The notes: generated by a model not told the origin, from the sequence alone. 48,440 nt of DNA from Aeromicrobium sp. (GCF_014378035.1 NZ_JACMOM010000372.1:1-48440), one strand, 5' to 3'. Shown: positions 16,951 to 27,665, counted from the first letter of the stretch. Numbers and translations: made by a program.

Positions 16951-18254
16951 GAGAAGGCTCCCTCGTACACCGTGTCGAGAATCGGTTCGCCTCGCGACAG
17001 CTGCATCGCCGACGGCGGCAGCTCGCCGAGGGCCGCGCGCAGCCTGGCTCGCGCGTCGTCGAGGGTCTCGTGGTGGGCCCGCTGACCGTCGCGGACGAGC
17101 TCGACGAGGAGCGGGCGGTCGTTGCCGTCGTGTGCGGGCGGCTCCCCGATACCGATGACTTCCGCCTGCGCACGACCTGACGACCCGAGCCGGCGCGTCG
17201 GGTGCTTGCGGCCGCCCATCGAGACCTTGTCCTTGCTCTTCTTCGCCACAGGCATCATCTCGCCGTCGTCGCCGACCCGCGCGACGAGCTTGTAGACGAA
17301 TCCGCTCGTCGGAACCCCCGAACCGGTCACCAGCGCGGTGCCGACGCCGTAGCCGTCGACAGGCGCGGCCGCCAGACCGGCGATCGCGAACTCGTCCAGG
17401 TCACTCGTGACGGTGATGCGGGTCGACGTCGCGCCGAGCTCGTCGAGCTGCGAGCGAACTGTCCGGGCGAGCGACACGAGGTCGCCCGAGTCGAGGCGCA
17501 CACCGCCGAGCTCGGGACCCGCGAGGTCAACTGCCGTGCGGATCGCGGCGGGTATGTCGTACGTGTCGACCAGCAGGGTGGTGCCAGGTCCGAGGGCCCG
17601 GATCTGTGCGGCGAACGCCTCCCTCTCGGTGTCGTGGAGCAACGTGTAGGAGTGCGCGCTGGTGCCCGTGGTGGGGATGCCGTATGTCCGTCCGGCCTCG
17701 AGGTTGGACGTCGCGGCGAACCCGGCGATGTAGGCCGAGCGTGCGGCGGCGACAGCGGAGATCTCGTGGGTACGGCGTGATCCCATCTCGATGCATGGGC
17801 GGCCGCCGGCGGCGCTGATCATCCGGGTCGCCGCCGAAGCGATGGCTGAGTCGTGGTTGAGGATCGAGAGAAACAGCGTCTCGAGGATCACGCACTCGGC
17901 GAAGGTGCCCTCGACGATGAGCACGGGCGACTGCGGGAAGTAGAGCCCGCCGTCGGGATAGCCCCAGACGCTTCCACCGAAGCGGTAGTCGGCAAGCCAG
18001 CTGAGGGTGGCCTCGTCGACGACTTCTGCCTCACGGAGCCACTGCAGCTCGTCCTCGCCGAAGTGGAAGTCCTGGAGCGCGTCGAGGATGCGCCCGATTC
18101 CGGCGACGACCCCGTATCGCCGACCGGCCGACAGACGGCGGGCGAACATCTCGAAGACGGAGCGTCGTTGCGCCGTTCCGTCGCGCAATGTCGCCTGCAA
18201 CATCGTGAGCTCGTAGCGATCGGTGAGCAGTGCCGTGCTGGCGGAAGCGTTCAC
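16947..18254 (-). CDS. pncB: Nicotinate phosphoribosyltransferase
   Basis: The 435-residue enzyme joins nicotinate to PRPP to form nicotinate mononucleotide, the second step of NAD salvage. Visible landmarks are the N-terminal [37 protein letters not shown], the GTSAHSY stretch with the expected His, and [10 protein letters not shown]. The GTG at 18254 is chosen because TATCCT lies exactly six bases upstream (leaderless). It overlaps pncA by four bases. It is divergent from clpS, with about 100 bases between, as for pncB1 and clpS in M. tuberculosis. Confidence 0.94.
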   Translation of the reverse strand: MNASASTALLTDRYELTMLQATLRDGTAQRRSVFEMFARRLSAGRRYGVVAGIGRILDALQDFHFGEDELQWLREAEVVDEATLSWLADYRFGGSVWGYPDGGLYFPQSPVLIVEGTFAECVILETLFLSILNHDSAIASAATRMISAAGGRPCIEMGSRRTHEISAVAAARSAYIAGFAATSNLEAGRTYGIPTTGTSAHSYTLLHDTEREAFAAQIRALGPGTTLLVDTYDIPAAIRTAVDLAGPELGGVRLDSGDLVSLARTVRSQLDELGATSTRITVTSDLDEFAIAGLAAAPVDGYGVGTALVTGSGVPTSGFVYKLVARVGDDGEMMPVAKKSKDKVSMGGRKHPTRRLGSSGRAQAEVIGIGEPPAHDGNDRPLLVELVRDGQRAHHETLDDARARLRAALGELPPSAMQLSRGEPILDTVYEGAFS

Positions 18255-18260
18255 CACTTC

Positions 18261-18266
18261 AGGATA
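18261..18266 (-). promoter_or_regulatory. -10 box (TATCCT) of the leaderless pncB-pncA operon
   Basis: TATCCT, six bases, then GTG on the minus strand. This decides the pncB start at 18254 rather than the adjacent GTG at 18257. Confidence 0.6.
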
Positions 18267-18346
18267 GGTGCCGTGGCGCGCGTGCGTCGGTGACGTCTGG
18301 CCGGCCGTTGCGGGTGGCACCATTTCGCTTCGGCATGACGCTGCGA

Positions 18347-18352
18347 CACAAT
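18347..18352 (+). promoter_or_regulatory. Candidate -10 box (CACAAT) of clpS
   Basis: CACAAT keeps the conserved second A and last T of TANNNT and ends six bases before the GTG at 18359, matching the spacing of its neighbours. Confidence 0.4.
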
Positions 18353-18358
18353 GGGGGC

Positions 18359-18655
18359 GTGACAACCCCGGCCCCCGTCGAGATCGCCGAGCCAGACGTC
18401 GTTGAGATTGTCGAGCTCGAGAATCCTTGGGTCACGATCGTCTGGAACGACCCGGTCAACCTGATGTCGTACGTTGCCTACGTGTTCCGCAACTACTTCG
18501 GCTACACCGAGGAGAAGTCTCACGAGCTGATGCTTGCGGTGCACCACGACGGCAAGGCCACGGTCTCCAGCGGCAGCCGCGAGCAGATGGAGGTCCACGT
18601 GCAGGCCATGCACGAGTACGGCCTGTGGGCCACGCTCGAGCGGGCTGACGCGTGA
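18359..18655 (+). CDS. clpS: ATP-dependent Clp protease adaptor ClpS
   Basis: The 98-residue protein delivers N-degron substrates to the ClpC/ClpP protease. The family core is clear: [21 protein letters not shown], then the helix [45 protein letters not shown] at 18359 is preferred from the leaderless spacing; an in-frame ATG at 18335 would add eight residues. The end overlaps the DUF2017 gene (GTGA), a pair that is conserved in actinobacteria. Confidence 0.94.
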   Translation: MTTPAPVEIAEPDVVEIVELENPWVTIVWNDPVNLMSYVAYVFRNYFGYTEEKSHELMLAVHHDGKATVSSGSREQMEVHVQAMHEYGLWATLERADA

Positions 18656-19233
18656 AGCCGTTCAAGCGTCGCCGTCGTGGGGGCATCGCCGCCACCTTCG
18701 AGCCCGACGAGGCGCACCTGTTGGCCAACCTGTCAGGACAGGTCGTCGAGCTGCTGCGCGACCGCAACGGCGCCGAGGAGTCCGACGCAGACCCGCTGGC
18801 GGCCCAGCTCGGCATGGGCGGCCCGTCGGTCCCACCGGAAGACCCGGTGCTGCGCAGGCTGCTGCCCGACGCGTATCGCGACGACGAGGAAGACTCCGGT
18901 GAGTTCCGCCGGTTCACCGAGAAGTCTCTGACCACCGCCAAGGTCCACCACGCCGAGGCGCTCATCGGCTCGCTCGTCGACGGTGGGCTCACGTTCGGCG
19001 ACACCTCGCACGACGAGCACGTCATCGAGGTCGAGCTCGACGAGGCCGAGGTCCAGTCGTGGCTGCGGGCACTCACCGACGTCCGGCTGTCGCTCGCGGT
19101 ACGCCTCGGCATCGAGAACGACGAGGACGCCATGCTTGTCGCCGAGTCCGACGACGAGGCCATCGTCGCGACGTTCCACATCTACGACTGGCTGGGACAC
19201 GTCCAGGAGACACTCATCGCAGCCCTCGACTGA
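18652..19233 (+). CDS. DUF2017 protein
   Basis: The 193-residue protein has a basic N-terminus ([11 protein letters not shown]), an E-x-x-LL-N-L--QV-ELL helix, and a conserved middle segment ([25 protein letters not shown]) typical of DUF2017. The C-terminal part is acidic. It starts with GTG overlapping the clpS stop and is the expected partner gene in actinobacteria (as Rv1332 beside Rv1331). Its role is unknown; linkage suggests regulated proteolysis. Confidence 0.88.
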   Translation: MKPFKRRRRGGIAATFEPDEAHLLANLSGQVVELLRDRNGAEESDADPLAAQLGMGGPSVPPEDPVLRRLLPDAYRDDEEDSGEFRRFTEKSLTTAKVHHAEALIGSLVDGGLTFGDTSHDEHVIEVELDEAEVQSWLRALTDVRLSLAVRLGIENDEDAMLVAESDDEAIVATFHIYDWLGHVQETLIAALD

Positions 19234-19298
19234 CGAGCTCGGCGCCGGACCGCGGTCTTGCTCACCGGTCACGGCGGGTTCCTTCGCGCAGTAGCCGA

Positions 19299-19304
19299 TA
19301 AACT
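19299..19304 (+). promoter_or_regulatory. -10 box (TAAACT) of the leaderless mec-cysO-cysM operon
   Basis: TAAACT is followed by six bases and the GTG at 19311. Confidence 0.6.
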
Positions 19305-19310
19305 GATGCC

Positions 19311-19801
19311 GTGCTGATCATCGACCAGGCCACGCATGACGCGATCATCGCGCATGCTCGCCGTGACCACCCCGACGAGGCGTGCGGCGTCGTTGCCGGC
19401 CCGATCGACTCCGACGTCCCCTTGCGGTTCATCCCGATGCTCAACGCCGCGATGTCGCCGACGTTCTACGAGTTCGACTCCGGCGACCTGCTGAAGCTCT
19501 ACCGCGACCTGGACGACCGCGACGAGGAGCCGGTCGTGATCTACCACTCGCACACCGCCACCGAGGCATATCCGTCTCGTACCGACATCAACCTCGCCGG
19601 TGAACCAGGCGCCCATTACGTCCTGGTGTCCACCCGTGACGGTGCCCACGACGACGGCCCGGTCGACTTCCGTTCCTATCGCATCGTCGATGGGGAGGTC
19701 TCGGAGGAAGAAGTTTGCCTCGTGGCGGCTTATACAGACGGGGCTCAGAACATCGAGCCTCATACGCACGGGCAGTCCACCCAACAGAAGGCAGAAGACT
19801 G

Positions 19802-19802
<1 letters not shown>
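19311..19802 (+). CDS. mec: JAMM-type metallopeptidase Mec (CysO-cysteine hydrolase)
   Basis: The 163-residue zinc peptidase releases cysteine from the CysO-cysteine adduct in the thiocarboxylate route to cysteine. The JAMM signature is complete: Glu23, then His79-Ser-His81, seven residues, Ser89, two residues, Asp92. GTG at 19311 is fixed by a leaderless promoter. The stop overlaps the cysO start (TGATG), so the pair is translationally coupled. Because CysO here carries extra residues after its Gly-Gly, this enzyme may also mature the carrier, as QbsD does for QbsE in Pseudomonas. Confidence 0.93.
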
Positions 19803-21047
<1,245 letters not shown>

Positions 21048-21118
21048 GCCCATCGTGTCTGCACCACCATTCGCACCCCGAGTTGGCCGGACGTTGCGCG
21101 CCGCTCCAGCGCGTCGGC

Positions 21119-21124
21119 TAGCCT
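21119..21124 (+). promoter_or_regulatory. -10 box (TAGCCT) of the leaderless prs-like gene
   Basis: TAGCCT ends six bases before the GTG at 21131. A TTGCGC at 21094-21099 could be the -35, though the 19-base spacing is long. Confidence 0.55.
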
Positions 21125-21130
21125 TCTGCC

Positions 21131-22108
21131 GTGAGTCAGATCGTCGTCTTCTCCGGAAGCGCGCACCGACCCCTGGCCGAGCAGATTTGTTCGGAGCTTG
21201 GCCAGCCGCTCTCGGCCTCTGACACGATCCGCTTCAGCAACGACTGCCTCCAGGTGCAGCTGCTCGCGAACTGCCGCAAGAAGGACGTCTACATCATCCA
21301 ACCGCTGGTCCCGCCGACGCAGGACCACCTCATGGAGCTGCTCCTGATGATCGACGCGGCCCGGGGTGCTTCCGCCGAGTCGGTCACCGCGGTGATACCG
21401 CACTACGCGTACGCGCGCTCCGACAAGAAGGACGCCTCGCGCATCTCGATCGGCGGACGACTCGTGGCCGACATGCTCACGACAGCCGGCGCCGACCGGG
21501 TCGTCACGATGACTCTGCACGCCCCACAGGTGCACGGCTTCTTCAGCGTCCCGGTCGACCACCTCACCGCGATCGGCGAGCTGGCCGACTACTACCGGGG
21601 TCGCGACCTCTCCAACACCGTCGTCGTCTCGCCCGATCTCGGCAACGCCAAGACGGCCTCCTTGTTCGCCCGTCTGCTCGGGTTGCCGGTCGCGGCAGGC
21701 TCGAAGCAGCGCCAGGCGGACGACAAGGTCGTCATCGACGCCATCGTCGGTGACGTGGCGGGCCGCACGGCGATCGTCCTCGACGACGAGATCGCCACGG
21801 GCGGCTCGATCGTCGAGCTGATGAACAAGCTCGCCGAGGAAGGATGCACCGAGGCGTCGGTAGCCTGCACCCACGGGCTGTTCACGGGCAAGGCCGTCGA
21901 GCGTCTGCGCAACCACCCCTCGATCACCGAGGTCGTCACGACCGACACGGTCCCGCCGCCGGCCGACTGGCCGGAGCTGCAGGTCCGTTCGGTTGCCAGG
22001 CTGTTCGCCGAGGCCATCGCCCGCATCCACGCAGGTGAGTCGGTGTCATCACTCTTCGACGGGGTGGACCCGGCTCACGCACCACCGCAGCCCAAGCTTC
22101 CGCTCTGA
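21131..22108 (+). CDS. Divergent ribose-phosphate pyrophosphokinase homologue
   Basis: The 325-residue protein aligns by eye with PRPP synthase along its length: DVYIIQP..., HLMELLLMIDAARGASA, VIPHYAYARSDKKD, LHAPQVHGFFSVPVDHL and VVVSPDLGNAK. Several normally invariant sites differ. The ATP-loop 'SDGE' reads SNDC, the 'DLHA' Asp is Thr, and the ribose-phosphate loop is LDDEIATGGSI rather than DD-x-x-DTAGT. It is therefore probably a paralogue of the essential Prs and may have altered activity or regulation. It occupies the place where M. tuberculosis has a rhomboid protease gene between cysM and murI. Confidence 0.78.
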   Translation: MSQIVVFSGSAHRPLAEQICSELGQPLSASDTIRFSNDCLQVQLLANCRKKDVYIIQPLVPPTQDHLMELLLMIDAARGASAESVTAVIPHYAYARSDKKDASRISIGGRLVADMLTTAGADRVVTMTLHAPQVHGFFSVPVDHLTAIGELADYYRGRDLSNTVVVSPDLGNAKTASLFARLLGLPVAAGSKQRQADDKVVIDAIVGDVAGRTAIVLDDEIATGGSIVELMNKLAEEGCTEASVACTHGLFTGKAVERLRNHPSITEVVTTDTVPPPADWPELQVRSVARLFAEAIARIHAGESVSSLFDGVDPAHAPPQPKLPL

Positions 22109-22137
22109 AACGCCTACCGGTCGGACTGCAAGGTGGC

Positions 22138-22147
22138 TCACATGTGA
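22138..22147. promoter_or_regulatory. 10-base palindrome upstream of the murI promoter
   Basis: TCACATGTGA is a perfect palindrome ending 17 bases before the -35 of murI. It could be an operator. Its half-sites point the opposite way from the usual CRP pattern (TGTGA-N6-TCACA). Confidence 0.25.
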
Positions 22148-22164
22148 TCTGCGGCCCGTTCACT

Positions 22165-22192
22165 TTGCCGTAACACTCCGCCCGCGTAGGCT
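22165..22192 (+). promoter_or_regulatory. Promoter of the murI operon
   Basis: TTGCCG (22165-22170) and TAGGCT (22187-22192) are separated by 16 bases. Eight bases later is the GTG of murI, so the leader is absent or one to two bases long. Confidence 0.6.
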
Positions 22193-22200
22193 TTTCCGTT

Positions 22201-23025
22201 GTGACTGACGCTCCCATCGGCATCTTCGACTCCGGCTTCGGCGGCTTGACCGTCGCCCGAGCCGTTCTCGACCAGCTGCCGCACGAGCCAGTGCTCTACC
22301 TGGGTGACACCGCCCGACAGCCGTACGGCCCCCGACCGATCTCGCAGGTCCGCGAATTCGCGCTCGAGTGCCTCGACCACCTGGTGGCCCAGGGGGTCAA
22401 GGTTCTCGTCATTGCCTGCAACTCCGCCAGCGCGGCCGTCCTGCGTGACGCCCGCGAGCGCTATGACGTGCCCGTCGTCGAAGTCATCGTGCCCGCCACC
22501 CGTCGCGCCGTCAGCGCCACCCGCAACGGCTCGATCGGCGTCATCTGCACCGAGGCGACCGCCACGTCCCGTGCCTACGACGATGCCTTCGCTGCCAATC
22601 CCGGCATCACTCTGCACACGCAGGCATGCCCCCGACTCGTCGAGTTCGTCGAGACGGGCGTCACCAGCGGGCCCGAGCTGATCGCGGCGGCACAGGGCTA
22701 CCTGCAACCCCTCATCGATCTCGAAATCGACACGCTCGTGCTCGGCTGCACGCACTACCCGCTCCTCACCGGTGTGCTGTCCTACGTCATGGGCGACGGT
22801 GTCACGCTCGTCTCGAGTGCCGAGGAGACCGCCAAGGATGTCTACGCGTTGCTCGTCCGTGAGGGCCTCGAGCGCGACAGGTCGCTGCCCGAGCCACACC
22901 ACCGCTTCCTCACGACGGGCAGCCCCGAGGAGTTCCGCGATCTCGGCCGTCGGTTCCTGGGCCCCGAGATCGAGTCCGTCGATCGGCTTCTCACCACCGC
23001 ACGGGTTGCACGGGTGACCACATGA
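22201..23025 (+). CDS. murI: Glutamate racemase
   Basis: The 274-residue enzyme makes D-glutamate for peptidoglycan. Both catalytic cysteines are present: Cys73 in ACNSAS and Cys183 in GCTHYP. The N-terminal [15 protein letters not shown] and the [12 protein letters not shown] segment are typical. The GTG start is supported by the promoter just upstream. Its stop overlaps the start of the next gene (ATGA), so it leads an operon with the phosphodiesterase-like protein. Confidence 0.96.
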   Translation: MTDAPIGIFDSGFGGLTVARAVLDQLPHEPVLYLGDTARQPYGPRPISQVREFALECLDHLVAQGVKVLVIACNSASAAVLRDARERYDVPVVEVIVPATRRAVSATRNGSIGVICTEATATSRAYDDAFAANPGITLHTQACPRLVEFVETGVTSGPELIAAAQGYLQPLIDLEIDTLVLGCTHYPLLTGVLSYVMGDGVTLVSSAEETAKDVYALLVREGLERDRSLPEPHHRFLTTGSPEEFRDLGRRFLGPEIESVDRLLTTARVARVTT

Positions 23026-23792
23026 GCATCAAGCTCACCGTCATCGGGTGTGCTGGCTCGTTCCCAGGTCCCGATTCCCCGGCCAGCTGCTACCTGCTCG
23101 AAGCGCCGTTCGAGGGACGCACCTACCGTCTCCTCCTCGACCTCGGCTCGGGTGCCTTCGGTCCGCTTCAGCGCCACTGCGACGTGAGCGACATCGACGC
23201 CGTCGCGCTCTCGCACCTACATGCCGACCACTGCTTCGACATGTCGGCGTTCTACGTCGTCAGCAAGTACAACCCTGACGGGCCCCTCGATCGCATCCCT
23301 GTGCTCGCCCCCGAGGGCGCCGACACGTTCCTCGCGTCGGCCTACGGCATCGAGGAGCCCTGCGGCATGAACGAACAGTTCGCGTTCGAGCCGTGGCTCG
23401 ACGGCAGGCAGTCTGTCGTCGGACCCTTCACCGTGCTGGCGGTACGGGTCGACCACCCGGTGCCGGCCTATGCGATCAGGATCTCGACCCCGGAAGGTTC
23501 GTTGGTCTACTCCGGCGACACAGGGCCGACCGAGGCACTCGCCGACCTCGCCGCGGGGGCCGACCTGTTCCTGTGCGAGGCCTCGTTCCTCGAGGACGCG
23601 ATCAACCCACCCAACCTGCACCTGACAGGTGCGGAGGCCGGCGACTACGCCACGCGCGGTGGTGTCGGCAGGCTCCTCGTCACTCACATACCGGCCTGGA
23701 CCGACCGCGCCATGGTCGAGGCCGACGTCAAGAGCACATGGGACGGGCCCTACGAGCTGGTGACCGCAGGATCGACCTACACGGTCGGCTAG
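23022..23792 (+). CDS. Metallo-beta-lactamase-fold hydrolase (Rv1339-like phosphodiesterase)
   Basis: The 256-residue protein has the metal motif His65-Leu-His67-Ala-Asp69-His70 and later metal ligands in [11 protein letters not shown] and LLVTHIPAW. Its position directly between murI and rph is the position of Rv1339 in M. tuberculosis, an atypical class II cyclic nucleotide phosphodiesterase. By synteny it may degrade cAMP; an RNase Z-like activity is the other possibility. It overlaps murI by four bases and ends 14 bases before rph. Confidence 0.85.
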   Translation: MSIKLTVIGCAGSFPGPDSPASCYLLEAPFEGRTYRLLLDLGSGAFGPLQRHCDVSDIDAVALSHLHADHCFDMSAFYVVSKYNPDGPLDRIPVLAPEGADTFLASAYGIEEPCGMNEQFAFEPWLDGRQSVVGPFTVLAVRVDHPVPAYAIRISTPEGSLVYSGDTGPTEALADLAAGADLFLCEASFLEDAINPPNLHLTGAEAGDYATRGGVGRLLVTHIPAWTDRAMVEADVKSTWDGPYELVTAGSTYTVG

Positions 23793-23793
23793 A

Positions 23794-23799
23794 TAGGCT
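23794..23799 (+). promoter_or_regulatory. -10 box (TAGGCT) of the leaderless rph gene
   Basis: TAGGCT straddles the end of the previous gene's stop region and lies seven bases before the ATG at 23807, giving rph its own promoter inside the cluster. Confidence 0.5.
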
Positions 23800-23806
23800 C
23801 GCGGGC

Positions 23807-24526
23807 ATGACCCGCGAAGACGGCCGTAGTGCCGACCAGCTCCGACCTGTCACGATCACCCGCAACTGGCTCGACCATGCGCAGGGTTCCTGCCTGATCG
23901 AGTTCGGCAAGACCAAGGTCCTCTGCGCCGCGAGCGCCAGCGAGGGTGTGCCCCGGTGGCGCAAGGGCTCGGGCCTCGGCTGGTTGACGGCCGAGTACGC
24001 GATGCTGCCGCAGGCCACCCACGACCGCTCGGCACGGGAGTCCGTCAAGGGCCGCATCGGCGGACGCACGCACGAGATCTCGCGCCTGGTCGGCAGGTCG
24101 CTGCGCGCCGCGATTGACTACAAGGCGCTGGGCGAGAACACGATCACGATCGACTGCGACGTGCTGCAGGCCGACGGCGGCACCCGTACGGCTGCGATCA
24201 CCGGCGCCTACATCGCCTTGGCGGACGCCGTCGAGCACCTGCGTTCCAAGGGTGCGTTGGTGGGTGAACCCCTCGTCGAGTCAGTCGCGGCCATCAGCGT
24301 CGGCATCATCGACGGAGTGCCGCTGCTCGACCTCCCGTACGTCGAGGACGTCCGGGCCGAGACCGACATGAACGTCGTGATGACGGGCTCCGGCAAGTTC
24401 ATCGAGGTGCAGGGCACCGCCGAGGGCGTGCCGTTCGACAAGACCGAGCTTGACGCCCTGCTCGAGCTGGCCGGCAAGGGCTGCACCGACCTGACGCGTA
24501 TGCAGAACGAAGCACTCGGTAGGTGA
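23807..24526 (+). CDS. rph: Ribonuclease PH
   Basis: The 239-residue phosphorolytic 3'-exoribonuclease trims tRNA 3' ends. Family marks are [56 protein letters not shown] and the [20 protein letters not shown] block. The ATG at 23807 gives the usual N-terminus ([15 protein letters not shown]) and follows its own leaderless promoter. The stop codon lies just before rdgB, the common bacterial order. Confidence 0.96.
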   Translation: MTREDGRSADQLRPVTITRNWLDHAQGSCLIEFGKTKVLCAASASEGVPRWRKGSGLGWLTAEYAMLPQATHDRSARESVKGRIGGRTHEISRLVGRSLRAAIDYKALGENTITIDCDVLQADGGTRTAAITGAYIALADAVEHLRSKGALVGEPLVESVAAISVGIIDGVPLLDLPYVEDVRAETDMNVVMTGSGKFIEVQGTAEGVPFDKTELDALLELAGKGCTDLTRMQNEALGR

Positions 24527-24537
24527 GAGAGGTGCCG

Positions 24538-25152
24538 ATGAGGGTCGTCCTGGCCACCAACAACGCGAAGAAGCTCGCCGAGCTGCGCCGCATCCTCACC
24601 CCACTGGTGCCCACGATCGAGGTGCTCGGCCTTGCCGACGTCCCCACTTACGACGAGCCGGCGGAGACAGAACCGACGTTCGAGGGCAATGCACTGATCA
24701 AGGCGCGGGCATGTCTCGCTGCGACAGGTCTTCCATCGCTCGCTGACGACTCTGGGCTGTGCGTCGATGCCCTGAACGGCATGCCGGGGGTGTTGTCGGC
24801 CCGGTGGTCCGGGGTGGCCAAGGACGCCGGCGGTGACGCCGCCAACAATGCGTTGCTGCTGAACCAGCTGTCGGAGGTGCCCGAGCACCGACGCACGGCG
24901 CAGTTCCGGTGTGCGGTGGCCTTTTGCACGCCCGACGGAATCGAGGTCGGCGAGGTCGGTGAGATGGCGGGGCGCGTGCTGAGCAGCGAGCAGGGTGCTG
25001 GTGGGTTCGGTTACGACCCGCTGTTCGCCGCCGACGGCTACGACATCTCGACCGCCGAGCTTGCGCCGAAGGAGAAGGACCGCATCAGCCACCGTGGCAA
25101 GGCCCTGACGGCGATCGCACCCACCGTGGTCGATGCTCTCGCCAAGCTGTGA
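24538..25152 (+). CDS. rdgB: RdgB/HAM1 dITP/XTP pyrophosphatase
   Basis: The 204-residue enzyme removes non-canonical purine nucleotides (ITP, dITP, XTP) from the pool. The start VVLATNNAKKLAEL, the catalytic-metal segment ADDSGLCVDALNGMPGVLSARWSG and GGFGYDPLF near the end are characteristic. ATG at 24538 is chosen because GAGAGG lies seven bases before it; an in-frame GTG at 24523 overlaps rph by four bases and is an alternative. It converges with the SGNH hydrolase gene, six bases away. Confidence 0.95.
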   Translation: MRVVLATNNAKKLAELRRILTPLVPTIEVLGLADVPTYDEPAETEPTFEGNALIKARACLAATGLPSLADDSGLCVDALNGMPGVLSARWSGVAKDAGGDAANNALLLNQLSEVPEHRRTAQFRCAVAFCTPDGIEVGEVGEMAGRVLSSEQGAGGFGYDPLFAADGYDISTAELAPKEKDRISHRGKALTAIAPTVVDALAKL

Positions 25153-25158
25153 TGTCGC

Positions 25159-25869
25159 CTAGTCGATCGAGCGGATGACCCGGTCGGCGATGGCCACGCT
25201 GCCGGCTCGGTTGGGGTGCACCCCGTCCAGGACACGAGCAGTGGTGAGCGTGCCGCGAGTGTCGATGAACTGGAGCCCGTGTCGCGTTGCCGCATCCTTG
25301 ATGATCATGGTGATCCGCAGCCCGTCGATCTGGTCGAGTGGACCCCACGGAGGTCCCATCACGATGATGCGGGTCGACGAGGGCAGGAAGGTCTGCAGCA
25401 CGTCGAGGTAGCGGTTGACGGCGCGGTCGATCATGATGTCGGGCGCCTCTACGTATCGTCCGCGTCGGCAGAACGACCAGTCGTTGCGTCCCGCCTCGAT
25501 GATCAGCATGGAGGGTGGGGGACCGGTGAACGCCGCGTCCCGGTCGATCAACCGGTCGCCGCTGCATGGTCCTGCGGGGCCATGCCCGGAGCGGAGGTAG
25601 CCCGAGCCCGACTGGGCGTACGTCGTGACGTGTGCGCCGAACCGGCGGCCGACGATGCTCCACCAGCCCTGCCTCAGGTCGCCCGGTGTGTCGTTGTAGC
25701 GCGCCGTGATGGAGTCGCCCACGACCACGATGCCCAGCGGAGCGAGCGCCGAGACGCTGGCCTGCTCACCACCCTGCGCACCCTGCCATGCGATGAACGG
25801 CGCGATGATCACCGCGAGGACGAACGAGACAACAATCGTGGGGCGAACGGCCGTTCTGGGCATGGTCAT
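25159..25869 (-). CDS. SGNH/GDSL-family hydrolase, membrane-anchored or exported
   Basis: The 236-residue protein has an N-terminal hydrophobic segment (about residues 9-25), a likely signal anchor. The mature domain has the SGNH blocks: VVVGDSITA with the nucleophilic Ser, AGRND with the Asn, and DGVHPN with the Asp-His pair. It probably deacylates a cell-envelope or extracellular ester; the substrate is unknown. The ATG at 25869 is preceded by GAGGAAG. It is a single-gene unit, with a 147-base stretch upstream (25870-26016) that holds only a possible -10 and no gene. Confidence 0.85.
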   Translation of the reverse strand: MTMPRTAVRPTIVVSFVLAVIIAPFIAWQGAQGGEQASVSALAPLGIVVVGDSITARYNDTPGDLRQGWWSIVGRRFGAHVTTYAQSGSGYLRSGHGPAGPCSGDRLIDRDAAFTGPPPSMLIIEAGRNDWSFCRRGRYVEAPDIMIDRAVNRYLDVLQTFLPSSTRIIVMGPPWGPLDQIDGLRITMIIKDAATRHGLQFIDTRGTLTTARVLDGVHPNRAGSVAIADRVIRSID

Positions 25870-26016
25870 GGTGCGTTTTTCTTCCTCACTCGCGAGGCCA
25901 ACTGTAGGCCGACTTCACCGCGAACAATGCCCAAACGCGTCAAGTCAACACAATCGTCATCAGCGCGTCGCAGAAGCCACCGGTGCACTGGTCGTGCGGC
26001 GGTGTCTGGTTGCCCC

Positions 26017-26487
26017 TCAGCCGCCTTCGGGCATCGCGAAATCGTGCTGCCGCCACGCTTCGAACACGGCGACAGAAGCCGTGTTGGCGAGGTTCATCGA
26101 GCGTCGGCCCGGCAGCATCGGCAGCCGTACGCGCGCGGTGACCCGGGGATCGGCAAGCACCTCGGGGGGCAGCCCGGTCGGTTCGGCGCCGAAGAGCAGG
26201 ACGTCGCCCGGCTCGTACGCCACATCGGTGTACCGCTGCTCACCGCGCGCCGTGAACGCGTAGACGTGGGCTGGCAGCAGCGCATCCATCGCGGCATCGA
26301 GGTCGGCGTGGACCGTCATCACGGCGAGGTCGTGGTAGTCGAGCCCCGCGCGGCGAAGCTTGGACTCCTCGAGGTCGAAACCGAGGGGCTCGACGAGATG
26401 CAGCTCGGCACCGGTGACGGCCGCCAGCCGGATCGCGGCGCCGGTGTTGCCGGCGATGCGTGGCTCGTGGAAGAGGATTCGGAACAT
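26017..26487 (-). CDS. trmL: TrmL-like tRNA (cytidine/uridine-2'-O-)methyltransferase (SPOUT)
   Basis: The 156-residue protein has the SPOUT knot pattern: FHEPRIAGNTGAAIRLAAVTGAELHLVEPLGFDLEESKLRRAGLDY, LLFGAEPTGLP, and LPMLPGRRSMNLANTASVAVFEAWRQ. Its size and motifs match TrmL, which methylates the wobble ribose of tRNA-Leu. Its ATG overlaps the stop codon of the transporter gene upstream (TGATG), an odd functional pairing that suggests simple co-transcription. Confidence 0.92.
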   Translation of the reverse strand: MFRILFHEPRIAGNTGAAIRLAAVTGAELHLVEPLGFDLEESKLRRAGLDYHDLAVMTVHADLDAAMDALLPAHVYAFTARGEQRYTDVAYEPGDVLLFGAEPTGLPPEVLADPRVTARVRLPMLPGRRSMNLANTASVAVFEAWRQHDFAMPEGG

Positions 26488-27665
26488 CAGCCCACCCGAT
26501 CTGTGCGCCAGTCGAGCACGAAGTGAACCAGGAGCCCGGCGATGATTGCCCAGAATGCCGAGCCGACCCCGAACGCGGTGATGCCGGACGCAGCGACAAG
26601 AAACGTGATCACTGCCGCCTCTCGCCCACCTCGGTGCGCCACGGCGCCTTCGAGCGCGTTGGCGAGGGTCCCCAGGAGTGCCAGCCCGGCGACGGTCGCG
26701 ATGACACCGGCCGGAGCAACCGTCACCAGTGCGGCGAGTGCGGACGACGCAGCCGCCAGCAGCACGTAGGTCGATGCCGCAGACTGGGACGCTATCCAGC
26801 GGCGACTCCTGTCGGCCCCGGCATCGGGACCCGCGGCGAGGGCCGCGCTGATCGCTGCGAGGTTGACCGAGTGTGCGCCCGCCGAGGCGCCGACGATCGT
26901 CGCGACACCTGCGGTGGCCATCGAGGCGCGCCAGGGGACGTCGTAGCCGAACGACTTCATGATCGCCACCCCCGGGACGTTCTGCGACGCCACCGTGACG
27001 ATGTAGAGCGGCAGCGCGATGCCGACCACGGCGGCCCACGTCCACGTGGGGGAGGTGAGAGACAGATGCGGGGCGAGCGCCGAGGCGGCGACACCCGTGC
27101 CCGTGTGCACCATCTCGACCCCGATCACGACCCCGGCGGTCACGAAGGCGGCCGGCACGGCCCACCGAGGAGCGAGCCTGACGCCCACGAGCCACACGAG
27201 CACGATCGGGATGATGGCACCGGGACTTCTGACCAGGCTCGTGACGGGTGCGTAGCACAGCTCGAGCACCACCCCGGCGAGCATGGCCTGCGCGATCGGG
27301 GCAGGGATACACGCAATGAGCAGCCCGAGCGCTGGCCACAGGCCCGTGACGAGGTAGGCGACACCGACGATGACGAAGGCGCCCACGGCTGCCGACCAAC
27401 CGCCGTCGACGGGTTGCGTCCCGGCGAGCAGGGCGACGCCCGGAGTCGACCAGACGAGGACGAGCGGCATGCGGTAGCGACGACTGAGCCAGATCATGCC
27501 GACGGCCTGGGTGAGGCACAGCGCGAGCAGTCCGGAGGCTGCCTGCTGCGGCGTCGCCCCCACGGCGGTCAGGCCTGTGAGGACCACCGCGAACGAGCTG
27601 GTGTAACCCACGAGGGCGGCGATGATGCCGGCACTGACAGGTTGCTGGACGTCCGCGCGGTTCAT
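26487..27665 (-). CDS. BenE-family benzoate/H+ symporter-like transporter
   Basis: The 392-residue protein is very hydrophobic, with about ten to twelve membrane segments, and fits the BenE family. Landmarks are the start PVSAGIIAALVGYTSSFAVVLTGL, LVWSTPGVALLAG, the long TVASQNVPGVAIMKSFGYD loop and AGAHSVNLAAISAAL. BenE proteins import benzoate with protons, but no benzoate genes are nearby, so the substrate is open. The ATG at 27665 is chosen because the extra N-terminal residues of a longer frame are not hydrophobic or conserved. The promoter region is shared with the divergent SRPBCC gene. Confidence 0.87.
   Translation of the reverse strand: MNRADVQQPVSAGIIAALVGYTSSFAVVLTGLTAVGATPQQAASGLLALCLTQAVGMIWLSRRYRMPLVLVWSTPGVALLAGTQPVDGGWSAAVGAFVIVGVAYLVTGLWPALGLLIACIPAPIAQAMLAGVVLELCYAPVTSLVRSPGAIIPIVLVWLVGVRLAPRWAVPAAFVTAGVVIGVEMVHTGTGVAASALAPHLSLTSPTWTWAAVVGIALPLYIVTVASQNVPGVAIMKSFGYDVPWRASMATAGVATIVGASAGAHSVNLAAISAALAAGPDAGADRSRRWIASQSAASTYVLLAAASSALAALVTVAPAGVIATVAGLALLGTLANALEGAVAHRGGREAAVITFLVAASGITAFGVGSAFWAIIAGLLVHFVLDWRTDRVG

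Noticed and set aside
26487-27665. BenE transporter as part of the catabolic cluster
   Set aside because: It is 4 kb outside the cluster, lacks the TGGTATAYCA motif and is in an operon with a tRNA methyltransferase.
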